Below are positions 1 to 7,068 of a stretch of DNA of 17,597 nt, piece after piece (position 1 is the first letter of the stretch; every line of letters begins with the position of its first letter). The notes beneath the pieces are model-generated. The model saw nothing but the letters and a program-made list of their open reading frames with translations, made no database searches and was not told the origin of the DNA. Location: the NCBI GenBank assembly GCA_020442545.1, contig JAGRJX010000217.1, forward strand, positions 1 to 17,597. Reading direction: 5' to 3'. The translations under genes were made by a program, and so were the position numbers. Source of the DNA: Lysobacterales bacterium. Its GTDB lineage: Bacteria > Pseudomonadota > Gammaproteobacteria > Xanthomonadales > Xanthomonadaceae.

Positions 1-672
1 GCCGTCGTCGGGGGTGAACTGCAGCACCTGGTTCCTGCCGTCGATCTCCACGTTCTCGAAGAACGTGTCCACGATGATGATGCCGTGGCTGTGGCCGAAC
101 TGGCCTTTCCAGAAGCCTTCCAGATTGTCGCGCCGCGCGTTGTAGGTGCCCGGGTACTTCTTGTCGTAGCTGGCCGGCTTGCCCGCCGGCCGACAGCCGT
201 AGCGCATCAGCTTCAGCGTGCGTCGACCGTTCTCGCTGACCATCACCGGCGCATGCACCTGCGGAAAGATGCGGCTGTCGCGGTCTTCGGGATCGGTACG
301 TCGCAGGTCAGCCAGCCGGCGCTTCGCCGCCTCGATCTTGTTCCGGGCAATGCGCTGTTCGTTGAGCGTCTTCCTGGTTTCCTTCACCTTCAGCGCGCGC
401 TCGGCGTCGTTAAGGCGCCGGGTCTGCTGGAACAGTTCCTGCTCCAGCTTCGTCACCTGTTGCGCATCGTAGGCATCGATCAGCGACTTGATGCGCCTCT
501 CCTGCTCGTTGTTCGGATGCAGAAACCCGAGATCAACACCTTTCGGAATCTTCAGCTGCGCGCCCTGACTTCGCGACCAGTACTTGTCGACGAAGTCGCC
601 GTAGCTGATGTCGCCTCCGGAGACCCGAAGAAACTTCTGCCAGTCGGCATGGATGATCGCGGAGTAGCACAT
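1..672 (-). CDS. SRAP/HMCES-type (YedK family) abasic-site protein, 3' end outside window
   Basis: The minus strand from ATG at 672 is open to the window edge (224 codons). The protein starts MCYSAIIH, so Cys2 becomes the N-terminal residue once Met is removed. This is the hallmark of SRAP-domain proteins (HMCES, YedK), which crosslink covalently to abasic sites in single-stranded DNA and can act as thiol autopeptidases. The family motif TYNARRDNL (Asn178) and a motif IIIVDTFFEN (Glu206), matching the usual GFYEW glutamate, follow in the expected order. Between the first strand and these motifs lies an Arg/Lys/Glu-rich helical stretch (about residues 55-125) absent from the short ~220-residue forms; it looks like a coiled-coil insertion. 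The Cys2 requirement fixes the start; no good Shine-Dalgarno is seen. The C-terminal catalytic His region is outside the window. The family call is confident; the role of the insertion is unknown. Confidence 0.85.
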   Translation of the reverse strand, partial: MCYSAIIHADWQKFLRVSGGDISYGDFVDKYWSRSQGAQLKIPKGVDLGFLHPNNEQERRIKSLIDAYDAQQVTKLEQELFQQTRRLNDAERALKVKETRKTLNEQRIARNKIEAAKRRLADLRRTDPEDRDSRIFPQVHAPVMVSENGRRTLKLMRYGCRPAGKPASYDKKYPGTYNARRDNLEGFWKGQFGHSHGIIIVDTFFENVEIDGRNQVLQFTPDDG

Positions 673-701
673 GGAAGAAGCCGGCAGCGGTGGTGCAATC
701 C

Positions 702-729
702 ATGAAACATCCCGGCCCGCATTCGTCAA
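702..729 (-). promoter_or_regulatory. Candidate sigma70 promoter for the SRAP gene
   Basis: On the minus strand a TTGACG hexamer (729-724) and TTTCAT (707-702) are separated by 16 bp, about 30 nt upstream of the SRAP start codon. The matches to consensus are five of six and four of six. No LexA-type CTGT-N8-ACAG box was seen next to it. This is a by-eye call and could be chance. Confidence 0.25.
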
Positions 730-1053
730 GTCGAGTCGGCGCAGGCCACGCTGACATGTGCAGATCGATGTTGCAGGTCGGTCAGGCAAACCAAAGCGTC
801 GGACGGGCTTGCGACGTGGCAGGCGGGGGTGCATGCGCGGGATCGAGGTATCTGGCAGCGACACGATCGCGCCGCCCCGGAACAGGGCCGTGTGCTTCCG
901 GCTGATGCCGATGGCGCTCTTGCGCTGCCCGGCATTCAGCCTTGGCCGGGAACGTTTGTGTCGGGGACGGTGCCGGTGTGATCACGCGATGGCTGTTGAC
1001 GCGCGGTGGGTGCAGCAACGCACCGGTCCGACCGCATCGGATTCGGGCCGGCT

Positions 1054-1065
1054 TGATCCGGATCA
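1054..1065. promoter_or_regulatory. 12-bp perfect palindrome upstream of deoC (candidate operator)
   Basis: TGATCCGGATCA equals its own reverse complement and lies about 30-45 bp before the possible deoC start codons. Its position suits a repressor or activator site controlling the deo operon. It does not match the E. coli DeoR or CytR sites as I know them, and no regulator gene is in the window, so the function is inferred from position only. Confidence 0.3.
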
Positions 1066-1094
1066 GAAGCTGCGGCTTGCGGTCGGTCTAGGCT

Positions 1095-1913
1095 GTGTCC
1101 ATGTCTTCCGAGAAAGCCACGTTGACTGATTCCAAGCTTGTCGAGGCCTTGCTCGGCCATCTTGACCTGACCTCGCTGGGCGACGATGACCGTCCGACCC
1201 AGATTGAAGCGCTTTGCGAGCGGGCGACGCGTGCGGTCCGCTTGCCGGCGGCGATCTGCGTCCATCCGGAACACGTCACCACGGCGCGTCGTGCGCTGGA
1301 CCGGCTGGGCGCCGCCTGTGCGGTGGCCAGCGTGGTGAACTTTCCTGATGGTGGCGACGACCCGGGTCGGGCTGCGCGCGAGTGCCGGCGCGTGCGTGCA
1401 GCCGGTGCCGACGAGATAGACGCGGTTCTGCCGTGGCGAGCGCTGATTGCCGGCAACGTGGCGCTATACCGGTCGGTGGCCATGGCCTGCCGCGACGCTG
1501 CGGGTGACTGTCGGCTCAAGTTCATTCTGGAGAGCGGCGCGTTACCGACGCCAGCCCTGATCCGGCAGGCCAGCGAACTGGCCATAGATGCCGGTGCGGA
1601 CTTCATCAAGACCTCTACGGGGAAGGTCGAAACCGGCGCCACCGAGGCCGCCGCAAGACTGATGCTGGACGCCATCGCTGTGTCTGGACGGCATTGCGGA
1701 TTCAAGGCGTCGGGCGGCATCCGCGAGGTGGCACAGGCGCTGGTTTACCGCGACCTAGTGGCCGCGATTCTGGGTGCCGATGCGCTGACGGCGTCCCGTT
1801 TCCGGATCGGTGCCAGCGGCCTGTTTGACGAGCTGCTGGCCGTCGGCGACATGACCGGCGTCGGATCACCAACGTCCGGCGGTACCGAAGACAGGGGTCC
1901 GTCGACGCGATGA
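1095..1913 (+). CDS. deoC: Deoxyribose-phosphate aldolase DeoC
   Basis: Cytosolic class I aldolase cleaving 2-deoxy-D-ribose 5-phosphate to D-glyceraldehyde 3-phosphate and acetaldehyde, the last step of deoxynucleoside catabolism. Family landmarks are intact: LDLTSLGDDD near the N-terminus, GADEID with the catalytic Asp109, KFILESG, ADFIKTSTGK with the Schiff-base Lys172, and CGFKASGGI with Lys204 (numbered from the GTG at 1095). ATG at 1101 is an equally good start and gives 270 residues, close to the E. coli length of 259; neither has a strong Shine-Dalgarno. It is first in a deoC-deoA-deoB-deoD operon. The C-terminus runs on as a Gly/Ser/Thr-rich tail ending PSTR and lacks the C-terminal tyrosine (Tyr259) that assists proton transfer in the E. 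coli enzyme, so turnover may differ. Identification is firm. Confidence 0.95.
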   Translation: MSMSSEKATLTDSKLVEALLGHLDLTSLGDDDRPTQIEALCERATRAVRLPAAICVHPEHVTTARRALDRLGAACAVASVVNFPDGGDDPGRAARECRRVRAAGADEIDAVLPWRALIAGNVALYRSVAMACRDAAGDCRLKFILESGALPTPALIRQASELAIDAGADFIKTSTGKVETGATEAAARLMLDAIAVSGRHCGFKASGGIREVAQALVYRDLVAAILGADALTASRFRIGASGLFDELLAVGDMTGVGSPTSGGTEDRGPSTR

Positions 1914-2019
1914 CGTCAAAGCTGCGGCCGAAGGTATGCCGGATGGGCAGGCAGGGACGCCCTGTGCGGGGATCGCCGCAGGAGATCGCCGCCTCACCTG
2001 TGCCCGAGAGAACCTGACA

Positions 2020-3360
2020 GTGCCGACGCAGGTACTCGATCTGCTGGCTCGGAAACGTCGCGGAGAATCGTTGACCGGCGCGGCGCTGCAGCAGCTGATG
2101 CGCGGCGTTGCCAGCGGGGAGGTGCACGATGCACAGGTGGCCGCGTTCGCGATGGCCGTTGCGATCCGGGGCATGGACGACCGCGAGACCAGCGATCTGA
2201 CGCTGGCCATGCGCGATAGCGGTACGGTACTGGACTGGACCGCCCTGCGTGATCGCGGACCGGTGCTGGACAAGCACAGTACGGGTGGCGTGGGTGACGG
2301 CATCAGCCTGGTCCTTGCGCCGATGCTGGCTGCCTGTGACGCCTTTGTGCCGATGCTTTCCGGACGCGGTCTGGGGCATACGGGCGGCACACTGGACAAG
2401 CTGGCGGCCATTCCCGGCTATCGTTGCGACATTGAACGCGATGCTTTGTACCGCGTGGTCGCCGACACCGGTTTGGCCATCGTGGGTGCCGGCGCGGACC
2501 TGGCGCCGGCCGACCGCCGCCTGTACGCCGTCCGCGACGTGACCGCCACGGTGGACTCCCTGCCATTGATCACGGCGTCGATCCTGTCCAAGAAGCTGGC
2601 GGTGGCGGCCGATGTACTGGTGCTGGACGTCAAGCACGGTTCGGGTGCCATGCTGTCGGATACCGGCTCGGCACGAGCGTTGGCGCGCAGCCTGCTGCGC
2701 GTTGCGCAAGCCGCCGGGCAGCCGTGTCGGGCGCTGCTCACTGACATGGATCAACCGCTGGGTCCGGCGATCGGCAACCTGCTCGAACTCCAGCAGTGTC
2801 TCGACTACCTGCAGGCGGACGCGCGCCCGCCGCGCTTTCATGCGGTGTGTCTGGCGTTGGGTGTCGCTGCGCTTCGAGCCGCCGGCCTGGCGCACAGTGA
2901 CGCCGATGCGGAGCGCCGGCTGCTGGAAGCGCGACGCTCCGGTCGGGCGGCGGAGCGTTTCGCTTCGATGGTGCACGCCCTGGGCGGACCATCGGACGTG
3001 TTCGCCTGGGCTTCATCGGCGGCACCTGCGGCCCCGGTCTGTGAACCGCTGCCGGCGCTGTGCTCCGGATGGCTGGCCGGCGTGGATGCGCGTGAGCTGG
3101 GAATGGCGGCAGTGACATTGGGCGCGGGCCGCGCGCATCCCGACGCGCGGATTGATCCGCGTGTCGGTTTCAGCCAGGTTCGTCACGTCGGTGAACGGAT
3201 CGAAGCCGAAGAGCCGCTGCTGCAGATTCACGCCGCATCGCCCGAGCAGATCGACCGTGTGCGGTCGAGACTGCATGCGGCGTTCACGCTTGCCGAACGG
3301 CCGCCGGTGGAACGCGTGCTGATCGAGCCGCTTGAATCAGGCGGCGTCGGGGAGGAATGA
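2020..3360 (+). CDS. deoA: Thymidine phosphorylase DeoA
   Basis: Phosphorolyses thymidine (and usually deoxyuridine) to the base plus 2-deoxyribose 1-phosphate. The protein aligns by eye with E. coli DeoA along its length: AMRDSGTVLDW, the phosphate-binding DKHSTGGVGD (about 84-93), the family signature SGRGLGHTGGTLDKL (114-128), APADRRLYAVRDVTATVDSL with the substrate-contacting Arg, and ITASILSKKLA. I chose the GTG at 2020 (MPTQVLDLLA), which gives 446 aa against 440 in E. coli and has a GAGAG element about 10 bases upstream. The frame is open back to ATG 1936, but that adds 28 residues with no counterpart. The gap from deoC is 106 nt, the longest in the operon; deoB follows after 3 nt. Pathway assignment is firm, the exact start less so. 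Confidence 0.94.
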   Translation: MPTQVLDLLARKRRGESLTGAALQQLMRGVASGEVHDAQVAAFAMAVAIRGMDDRETSDLTLAMRDSGTVLDWTALRDRGPVLDKHSTGGVGDGISLVLAPMLAACDAFVPMLSGRGLGHTGGTLDKLAAIPGYRCDIERDALYRVVADTGLAIVGAGADLAPADRRLYAVRDVTATVDSLPLITASILSKKLAVAADVLVLDVKHGSGAMLSDTGSARALARSLLRVAQAAGQPCRALLTDMDQPLGPAIGNLLELQQCLDYLQADARPPRFHAVCLALGVAALRAAGLAHSDADAERRLLEARRSGRAAERFASMVHALGGPSDVFAWASSAAPAAPVCEPLPALCSGWLAGVDARELGMAAVTLGAGRAHPDARIDPRVGFSQVRHVGERIEAEEPLLQIHAASPEQIDRVRSRLHAAFTLAERPPVERVLIEPLESGGVGEE

Positions 3361-3363
3361 AGC

Positions 3364-4578
3364 ATGGTGCGCGTGGTGCTGATCGTCATGGATTCGCTGG
3401 GCGTTGGCGCGCTGCCCGACGCCGAGGCATTCGGTGATCTCGGCAGCGATACTTTCGGGCACATCGCCGCCTACTGCGAGCGGCCGGTGCGCCAGGGAGG
3501 TCGCGGGCGTCCGCTGGCGATCCGCGCCCTGCGTCGGCTGGGACTCGTGCACGCGGCGGCACTTGGGGGCGGCCTGTTGTTGCCCGATGCGCCGCCGTCC
3601 TGGGAACCGGAGGCGCGCTGGGGCTGCGCGCGGGAGCGATCCACCGGCAAGGACACCGTTTCCGGGCACTGGGAGCTGTGCGGCCTGCCGGTGACCTTTG
3701 ACTGGGGCTATTTTCAGGCACCGCAGGAAAGCCTGCCCGCAGCGCTGGTCGAGGCGATTGCGCAGCGTGCCGGTTGCGACAGCGTGCTGGGAAACTGCCA
3801 CGCATCCGGCACCACCATCATCCAGGACCTGGGCGAACGTCACATCGCCAGCGGGAAACCGATCATCTACACCTCGGCGGATTCGGTAGTGCAGATCGCC
3901 GCCCACGAGCAGCACTTCGGGTTGCAGCGCCTGTATTCGCTCTGCGAGGAAACCCGCAGACTCGTGGATCCGTATCGCATCGGACGGGTGATCGCGCGAC
4001 CATTCACCGGCACCGACGCCAGCAGCTTTCGGCGCACCGCGAATCGCCGCGACTGGGCCACGCCACCGCCCGCGCCCACGCTGCTGGACGGTATCGAGCA
4101 AGCTGGCGGCACGGTGCTCGGGGTGGGGAAGATCGGCGACATCTTTGCCATGCGCGGCATCACTGAATCGATCAAGGCCAGCGGCGTCGAAGCACTGATG
4201 ACGGCGACCGCAGACGCGCTGAAACGGTTGCCGACCGGCGGCCTGGTGTTCACCAATCTGGTGGACTTTGATCAAGAGTACGGACACCGCCGCGACGTTG
4301 CCGGCTACGCCGCCGAGATCGAGCGATTCGACGGGATTCTGGAGGACTTCCTGCGCCACCTGGGCAGTGAAGACCTGCTGCTGCTCACGGCCGATCATGG
4401 CAACGATCCCACCCATCCGGGCAGCGACCACACCCGCGAGCACATTCCGGTGCTCGCCTTTTCGCAGGGATTGTCGCCGGGGGGCATCGGCATTCGCGAG
4501 AGTTTCGCGGATGTCGGACAGAGCATTGCCCACTGGCTGCGTCTGCCGCCGCTTCAACATGGGGAGAGCTTTCTCTGA
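3364..4578 (+). CDS. deoB: Phosphopentomutase DeoB
   Basis: Mn-dependent mutase of the alkaline phosphatase superfamily, converting (deoxy)ribose 1-phosphate to the 5-phosphate and so linking the DeoA and DeoD products to DeoC. The two-metal ligands are all visible: Asp10 in VMDSLGVGALPDA, Asp303 and His308 in DFDQEYGH, Asp344-His345 in ADHGND, and His356 in GSDHTREH. The phosphorylated threonine is expected at Thr98 in the GKDTVSGHWE motif. Length is 404 aa (E. coli 407). The start is supported by a perfect GGAGG at 3351-3355, eight bases before the ATG and inside the deoA 3' end, so translation of deoA and deoB is probably coupled. Nothing is missing. Confidence 0.97.
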   Translation: MVRVVLIVMDSLGVGALPDAEAFGDLGSDTFGHIAAYCERPVRQGGRGRPLAIRALRRLGLVHAAALGGGLLLPDAPPSWEPEARWGCARERSTGKDTVSGHWELCGLPVTFDWGYFQAPQESLPAALVEAIAQRAGCDSVLGNCHASGTTIIQDLGERHIASGKPIIYTSADSVVQIAAHEQHFGLQRLYSLCEETRRLVDPYRIGRVIARPFTGTDASSFRRTANRRDWATPPPAPTLLDGIEQAGGTVLGVGKIGDIFAMRGITESIKASGVEALMTATADALKRLPTGGLVFTNLVDFDQEYGHRRDVAGYAAEIERFDGILEDFLRHLGSEDLLLLTADHGNDPTHPGSDHTREHIPVLAFSQGLSPGGIGIRESFADVGQSIAHWLRLPPLQHGESFL

Positions 4579-4579
4579 C

Positions 4580-5296
4580 ATGAGCACCACGCATATCGAC
4601 GCCGGTCCGGGCGATTTCGCCGAGACCGTCCTGCTGCCAGGTGATCCGCTGCGCGCACGCCATATTGCCGAGAACCTGCTCGACCGCTCGCAGCAGGTGG
4701 CCGGGCTGCGGAACATGCTCGGATTCACCGGGGAATATCGCGGTCAGCGGGTGTCGGTGATGGGCAGCGGCATGGGCATTCCTTCGGCCTGCATCTACGC
4801 CACCGAACTGCTCGAAAAGTTTGGTGTTCGGCGGCTGGTGCGGGTTGGCACCTGCGGTGCGGTCCGCGACGACATCCGGCTGGGAGACCTGATTCTTGCC
4901 CAGGGTGCCTGTACCGATTCCGGCGTCAACCGCCAGCGCTTCGGCGGCATGGATTTCGCCGCCATCGCGTCCTGGGCGCTGCTCAGCCGCGTGGCGGAAC
5001 AGGCCGGACGTCAGGCATTGCCGGTGCGGGTCGGCAACGTTTTTTCCAGCGACCTGTTCTATGCCGTCGACCCGAAACTGGCGCAGCGGCTCGTACAGAT
5101 GGGCATCCTCGGCATCGACATGGAAGCGGCCGGTCTGTACGGCGTCGCTGCTGCGTGCGGCGCGGAGGCACTCACCGTACTGACCGTCAGCGACCATCTC
5201 CCGCGCGGCGAGGCGTTGCCGCCAGCACAGCGTGCCACGGGAGTGGATGCGATGATCCGCCTGGTACTGGACGCGCTGACGAGCGCGTCGGGCTGA
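4580..5296 (+). CDS. deoD: Purine-nucleoside phosphorylase DeoD (hexameric PNP type)
   Basis: Phosphorolyses purine (deoxy)nucleosides. The 238-aa protein matches the E. coli-type PNP (239 aa) from MSTTHIDAGPGDFAETVLLPGDPLRA onward. His5, Arg25 (GDPLRA) and Arg44 correspond to phosphate and ribose contacts. MEAAG (181-185) binds the ribose, and the catalytic Asp205 lies in TVSDH with Arg218 downstream. One conservative change is Asp180 in place of the Glu just before MEAAG. The true start is the ATG one base after the deoB stop, with GGGGAGAG at 4561-4568 as ribosome-binding site; the longer open frame back to 4268 lies inside deoB. It is last in the operon, and no terminator with a T-run was found behind it. 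Confidence 0.96.
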   Translation: MSTTHIDAGPGDFAETVLLPGDPLRARHIAENLLDRSQQVAGLRNMLGFTGEYRGQRVSVMGSGMGIPSACIYATELLEKFGVRRLVRVGTCGAVRDDIRLGDLILAQGACTDSGVNRQRFGGMDFAAIASWALLSRVAEQAGRQALPVRVGNVFSSDLFYAVDPKLAQRLVQMGILGIDMEAAGLYGVAAACGAEALTVLTVSDHLPRGEALPPAQRATGVDAMIRLVLDALTSASG

Positions 5297-5583
5297 ACCG
5301 GTGCCGCGCAGCGGTTGGCGGCTGTGGTCGCGGTTGGAGCGACTTTCCGGCAGGATCGGGGCAATGCCGAGGTCGGGATGCAGGGCTGGCGCATGGGCTA
5401 CCCCGAAGCCTTCATCGAATTGCCGGGGCTGTGCCTGGCTGATCGCGGCACATCGTTTCCGCCAGAGCGCGCGAGGGCAACGGCATCAACGGCGAATTCG
5501 ACAGCCCGGGTCTTGAAGGTCGTCGCGGCGCAGACCGGACTGCGACAGATCCGAAACCGCAGCCACCCGAGAAACCGCTGCCA
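5297..5583. other. Region after deoD; no convincing gene seen
   Basis: About 290 bases between deoD and the small PF09791-type gene. A weak stem (AACCG near 5297 with CGGTT near 5312) follows deoD without a T-run, so it is a poor terminator candidate. The frame of the next gene is open from 5443 to its ATG at 5584 but contains no ATG, GTG or TTG. Other frames look non-coding. Confidence 0.4.
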
Positions 5584-5715
5584 ATGGACTGTTGCGGCAG
5601 TGGCTGCCCGGTGTGCGTGATGGACGCCTATGACGATGCACTGGCGACTTATCGCGAGGCACTGGCGGCGTGGGAACAGCGTCAGTCTGGTCGTGATTGC
5701 AGCGGCCCGGACTAG
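5584..5715 (+). CDS. Small oxidoreductase-like (PF09791-type) Cys-rich protein, 43 aa
   Basis: The frame contains MDCCGSGCPVCVMDAYDDAL and then TYREALAAWEQRQ, which matches the conserved Oxidored-like domain: a DCCGSGC...C cysteine cluster followed by an amphipathic helix ending in LAAW. Function is not established; the cysteines suggest metal or Fe-S binding. ATG 5584 is the only standard start codon after the in-frame stop at 5440. However, the 14 codons before it encode a Pro-rich stretch (DPKPQPPEKPLP) typical of what precedes the cluster in relatives, so initiation may be upstream at a non-standard codon, or the original start may be lost. GAGAAA about nine bases before the ATG is a weak ribosome-binding site. 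It is convergent with the MBL gene, 34 bp away, and downstream of deoD. Confidence 0.7.
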   Translation: MDCCGSGCPVCVMDAYDDALATYREALAAWEQRQSGRDCSGPD

Positions 5716-5749
5716 ACGGGCCGCGTTGTCGGCTGCTGTGACATGAGCG

Positions 5750-6652
5750 TCAGAGTTGGCCTTCCGGCGCATTGACCGCCGAATCGATGACCTCGCTTGC
5801 GGGTTCGCTGCCCGGCGTGGAAGGCGGCGTTTGCAGCTCGCGGCTCTCACCCGGATCGGTGAACAGGTCGCCGCCGGCGCGTTGCCGCCGGACATCGCCG
5901 TTGCCGATGGCGGCGGCGGGGACGTGAATACCGATGATGCGTCCGGCGTCCATGTAGTTGCGCATGATGGCTTCACCTTCCTCGTTGCCGAAGAACCAGT
6001 AGGGCGGGAAGGCGGCGTCGGCGCGTTTCGCCTTGAAATGCTCGCCGTGGCGGTCGAAATCTGGCTTGTTGGTACCGGCATCGCCGAAGTGGATCACCGT
6101 GGTGTCGTCGTCCAGCGTGACGCGCCAGCTGAGGTTCTGGATATCCGCGCGCGACCGTCCACCGGCATGCGGGATGGCGACCACCTCGATGTCGATATCA
6201 CCGACATGGAACTGCTTTGCCGCGTCGTGTGGCCGGATGTCCGCAACCACCACCCGACGCAGAATCGGATCATCCGACGGGATCGATGCGGCGATGGCGT
6301 CGAAAGTCTGTCGCGAACCGTACAGGCGCACTTTCGGATGCCGTCGCAGATAGCGAATGGCGGGCTTCGCCGTGAAATGGTCGCCGTGGACGTGGGAGAC
6401 AAACACGGCATCGATGCCGTCGTAGGGCGGGTCGCCGGCCATCATCGCCTTGAACATGGCATCCGGCACCAGCGCGTACTGCCCGTAGCTGTCGGCGTAG
6501 AACGCGTCGAACAGCACCTTGGTGTCGCCGCGGATCACCAGCACGCCTTCGTTGCCGAGATAGGTCGCTCGGGCGGCAGGATCGTGCGCCATGGCGAGGG
6601 CACCGCAGATGGTCAGGAGCAGCGTCAGCCATGTCTTGATCGGTGCACCCAT
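5750..6652 (-). CDS. Periplasmic MBL-fold metallo-hydrolase
   Basis: A 300-aa protein with a Sec signal peptide (positive start, hydrophobic 8-20, cleavage likely after ALAMA near residue 22). The metallo-beta-lactamase superfamily ligands are complete: HVHGDH (His87, His89, Asp91, His92), His162 in AIPHAGG, Asp191 in HFGDAG and His243 in GIHVPA, consistent with a dinuclear zinc hydrolase. It resembles UlaG-like/beta-lactamase-domain proteins more than class B beta-lactamases; the substrate cannot be told from sequence. The start is very well supported by GAGGAGG eight bases upstream (6661-6667). The last 35 residues are a low-complexity Pro/Ser/Glu tail. It diverges from the tricorn-like protease gene across about 420 bp. 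Confidence 0.85.
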   Translation of the reverse strand: MGAPIKTWLTLLLTICGALAMAHDPAARATYLGNEGVLVIRGDTKVLFDAFYADSYGQYALVPDAMFKAMMAGDPPYDGIDAVFVSHVHGDHFTAKPAIRYLRRHPKVRLYGSRQTFDAIAASIPSDDPILRRVVVADIRPHDAAKQFHVGDIDIEVVAIPHAGGRSRADIQNLSWRVTLDDDTTVIHFGDAGTNKPDFDRHGEHFKAKRADAAFPPYWFFGNEEGEAIMRNYMDAGRIIGIHVPAAAIGNGDVRRQRAGGDLFTDPGESRELQTPPSTPGSEPASEVIDSAVNAPEGQL

Positions 6653-7068
6653 TCGTTAACCTCCTCGCTATCCAATCGCCGCATCAGGCCACGTTGATGA
6701 TGACAGTCTCGACCAATGGCGAGCAACAAGTGTCTGCCGCAGGGTCGATGCCTTCCGGTCATCACTGTCGAAACCCGATGGCTCGCGTCGCGGCGGTGCC
6801 GGGCGACGGCGCAGAGGTGTCGCATCGCGTGAAGAATGAACCTGGAAATCGGGGATGTGAATCCCGGCAGCCGGCGCGCAGCGAGCCCCGGGGCGGGCTG
6901 GGCTTTTCCCGGGACTTGCCGAATGGCCCGTGGGCAGCTGTGGCCGGGTGCGGCCGCAGCTTCTGCACCGGAAAGATGGGCGCAGGCCGGTGCGGGGCAT
7001 GACCATCCGCAGGGGCGACCAGCGCAGCGGCTGGCACAATGGTCGCCCCGTCTTCAACGGACACCGCC
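6653..7068. other. Divergent intergenic region between MBL hydrolase and tricorn-like protease
   Basis: About 415 bases without a gene I can support. It contains the GAGGAGG ribosome-binding site of the leftward MBL gene (6661-6667), a G/C-rich patch with several short self-complementary runs (about 6870-6960), and a 9-bp inverted repeat directly before the protease start (7012-7049). No known riboswitch or tRNA pattern was recognised. Confidence 0.5.
7012..7049. promoter_or_regulatory. 9-bp inverted repeat 20 bp upstream of the protease start
   Basis: GGGGCGACC (7012-7020) and GGTCGCCCC (7041-7049) are perfect complements separated by 20 bases, and CACAAT, a possible -10 element, abuts the right arm (7035-7040). 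As DNA it could be an operator straddling the promoter; as RNA it would be a 5'-leader stem-loop just before the ribosome-binding region. Function is inferred from position only. Confidence 0.35.

Larger units (their letters stand above)
673..1094. other. Divergent intergenic region between SRAP gene and deoC; no gene seen
   Basis: About 420 bases without a convincing gene on either strand. Open frames here are short, rich in Arg, Cys and Ser, and lack family motifs, so they look like high-GC shadow frames. The region must hold the promoters for the leftward SRAP gene and the rightward deo operon. Two short perfect palindromes stand out: GTGATCAC at 978-985 and TGATCCGGATCA at 1054-1065. Confidence 0.6.

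Noticed and set aside
85..705. 206-residue plus-strand open frame at the left edge
   Set aside because: It is antisense to the SRAP gene, whose Cys2, Asn and Glu motifs are clear.
978..985. GTGATCAC as a CRP site upstream of deoC
   Set aside because: CRP sites need TGTGA and TCACA arms separated by six bases; here the arms abut, so only a short palindrome remains.
1702..2976. 424-residue open frame on the minus strand opposite deoC/deoA
   Set aside because: It lies opposite clearly recognised deoC and deoA coding sequence, is rich in Arg, Gln and His, and shows no family motif: a high-GC antisense shadow.
3337..4728. 463-residue minus-strand open frame opposite deoB
   Set aside because: It is antisense to an intact DeoB with all metal ligands; composition and lack of motifs mark it as a shadow frame.
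5756..6697. 313-residue plus-strand open frame opposite the MBL hydrolase
   Set aside because: The minus-strand protein has a full metal-binding set, a signal peptide and a strong ribosome-binding site; the plus frame has none of these.
6870..6990. GC-rich folded patch as a riboswitch or small stable RNA
   Set aside because: Short complementary runs are expected at this GC content, and no conserved core of a known riboswitch, SRP RNA, 6S RNA or tRNA could be placed.
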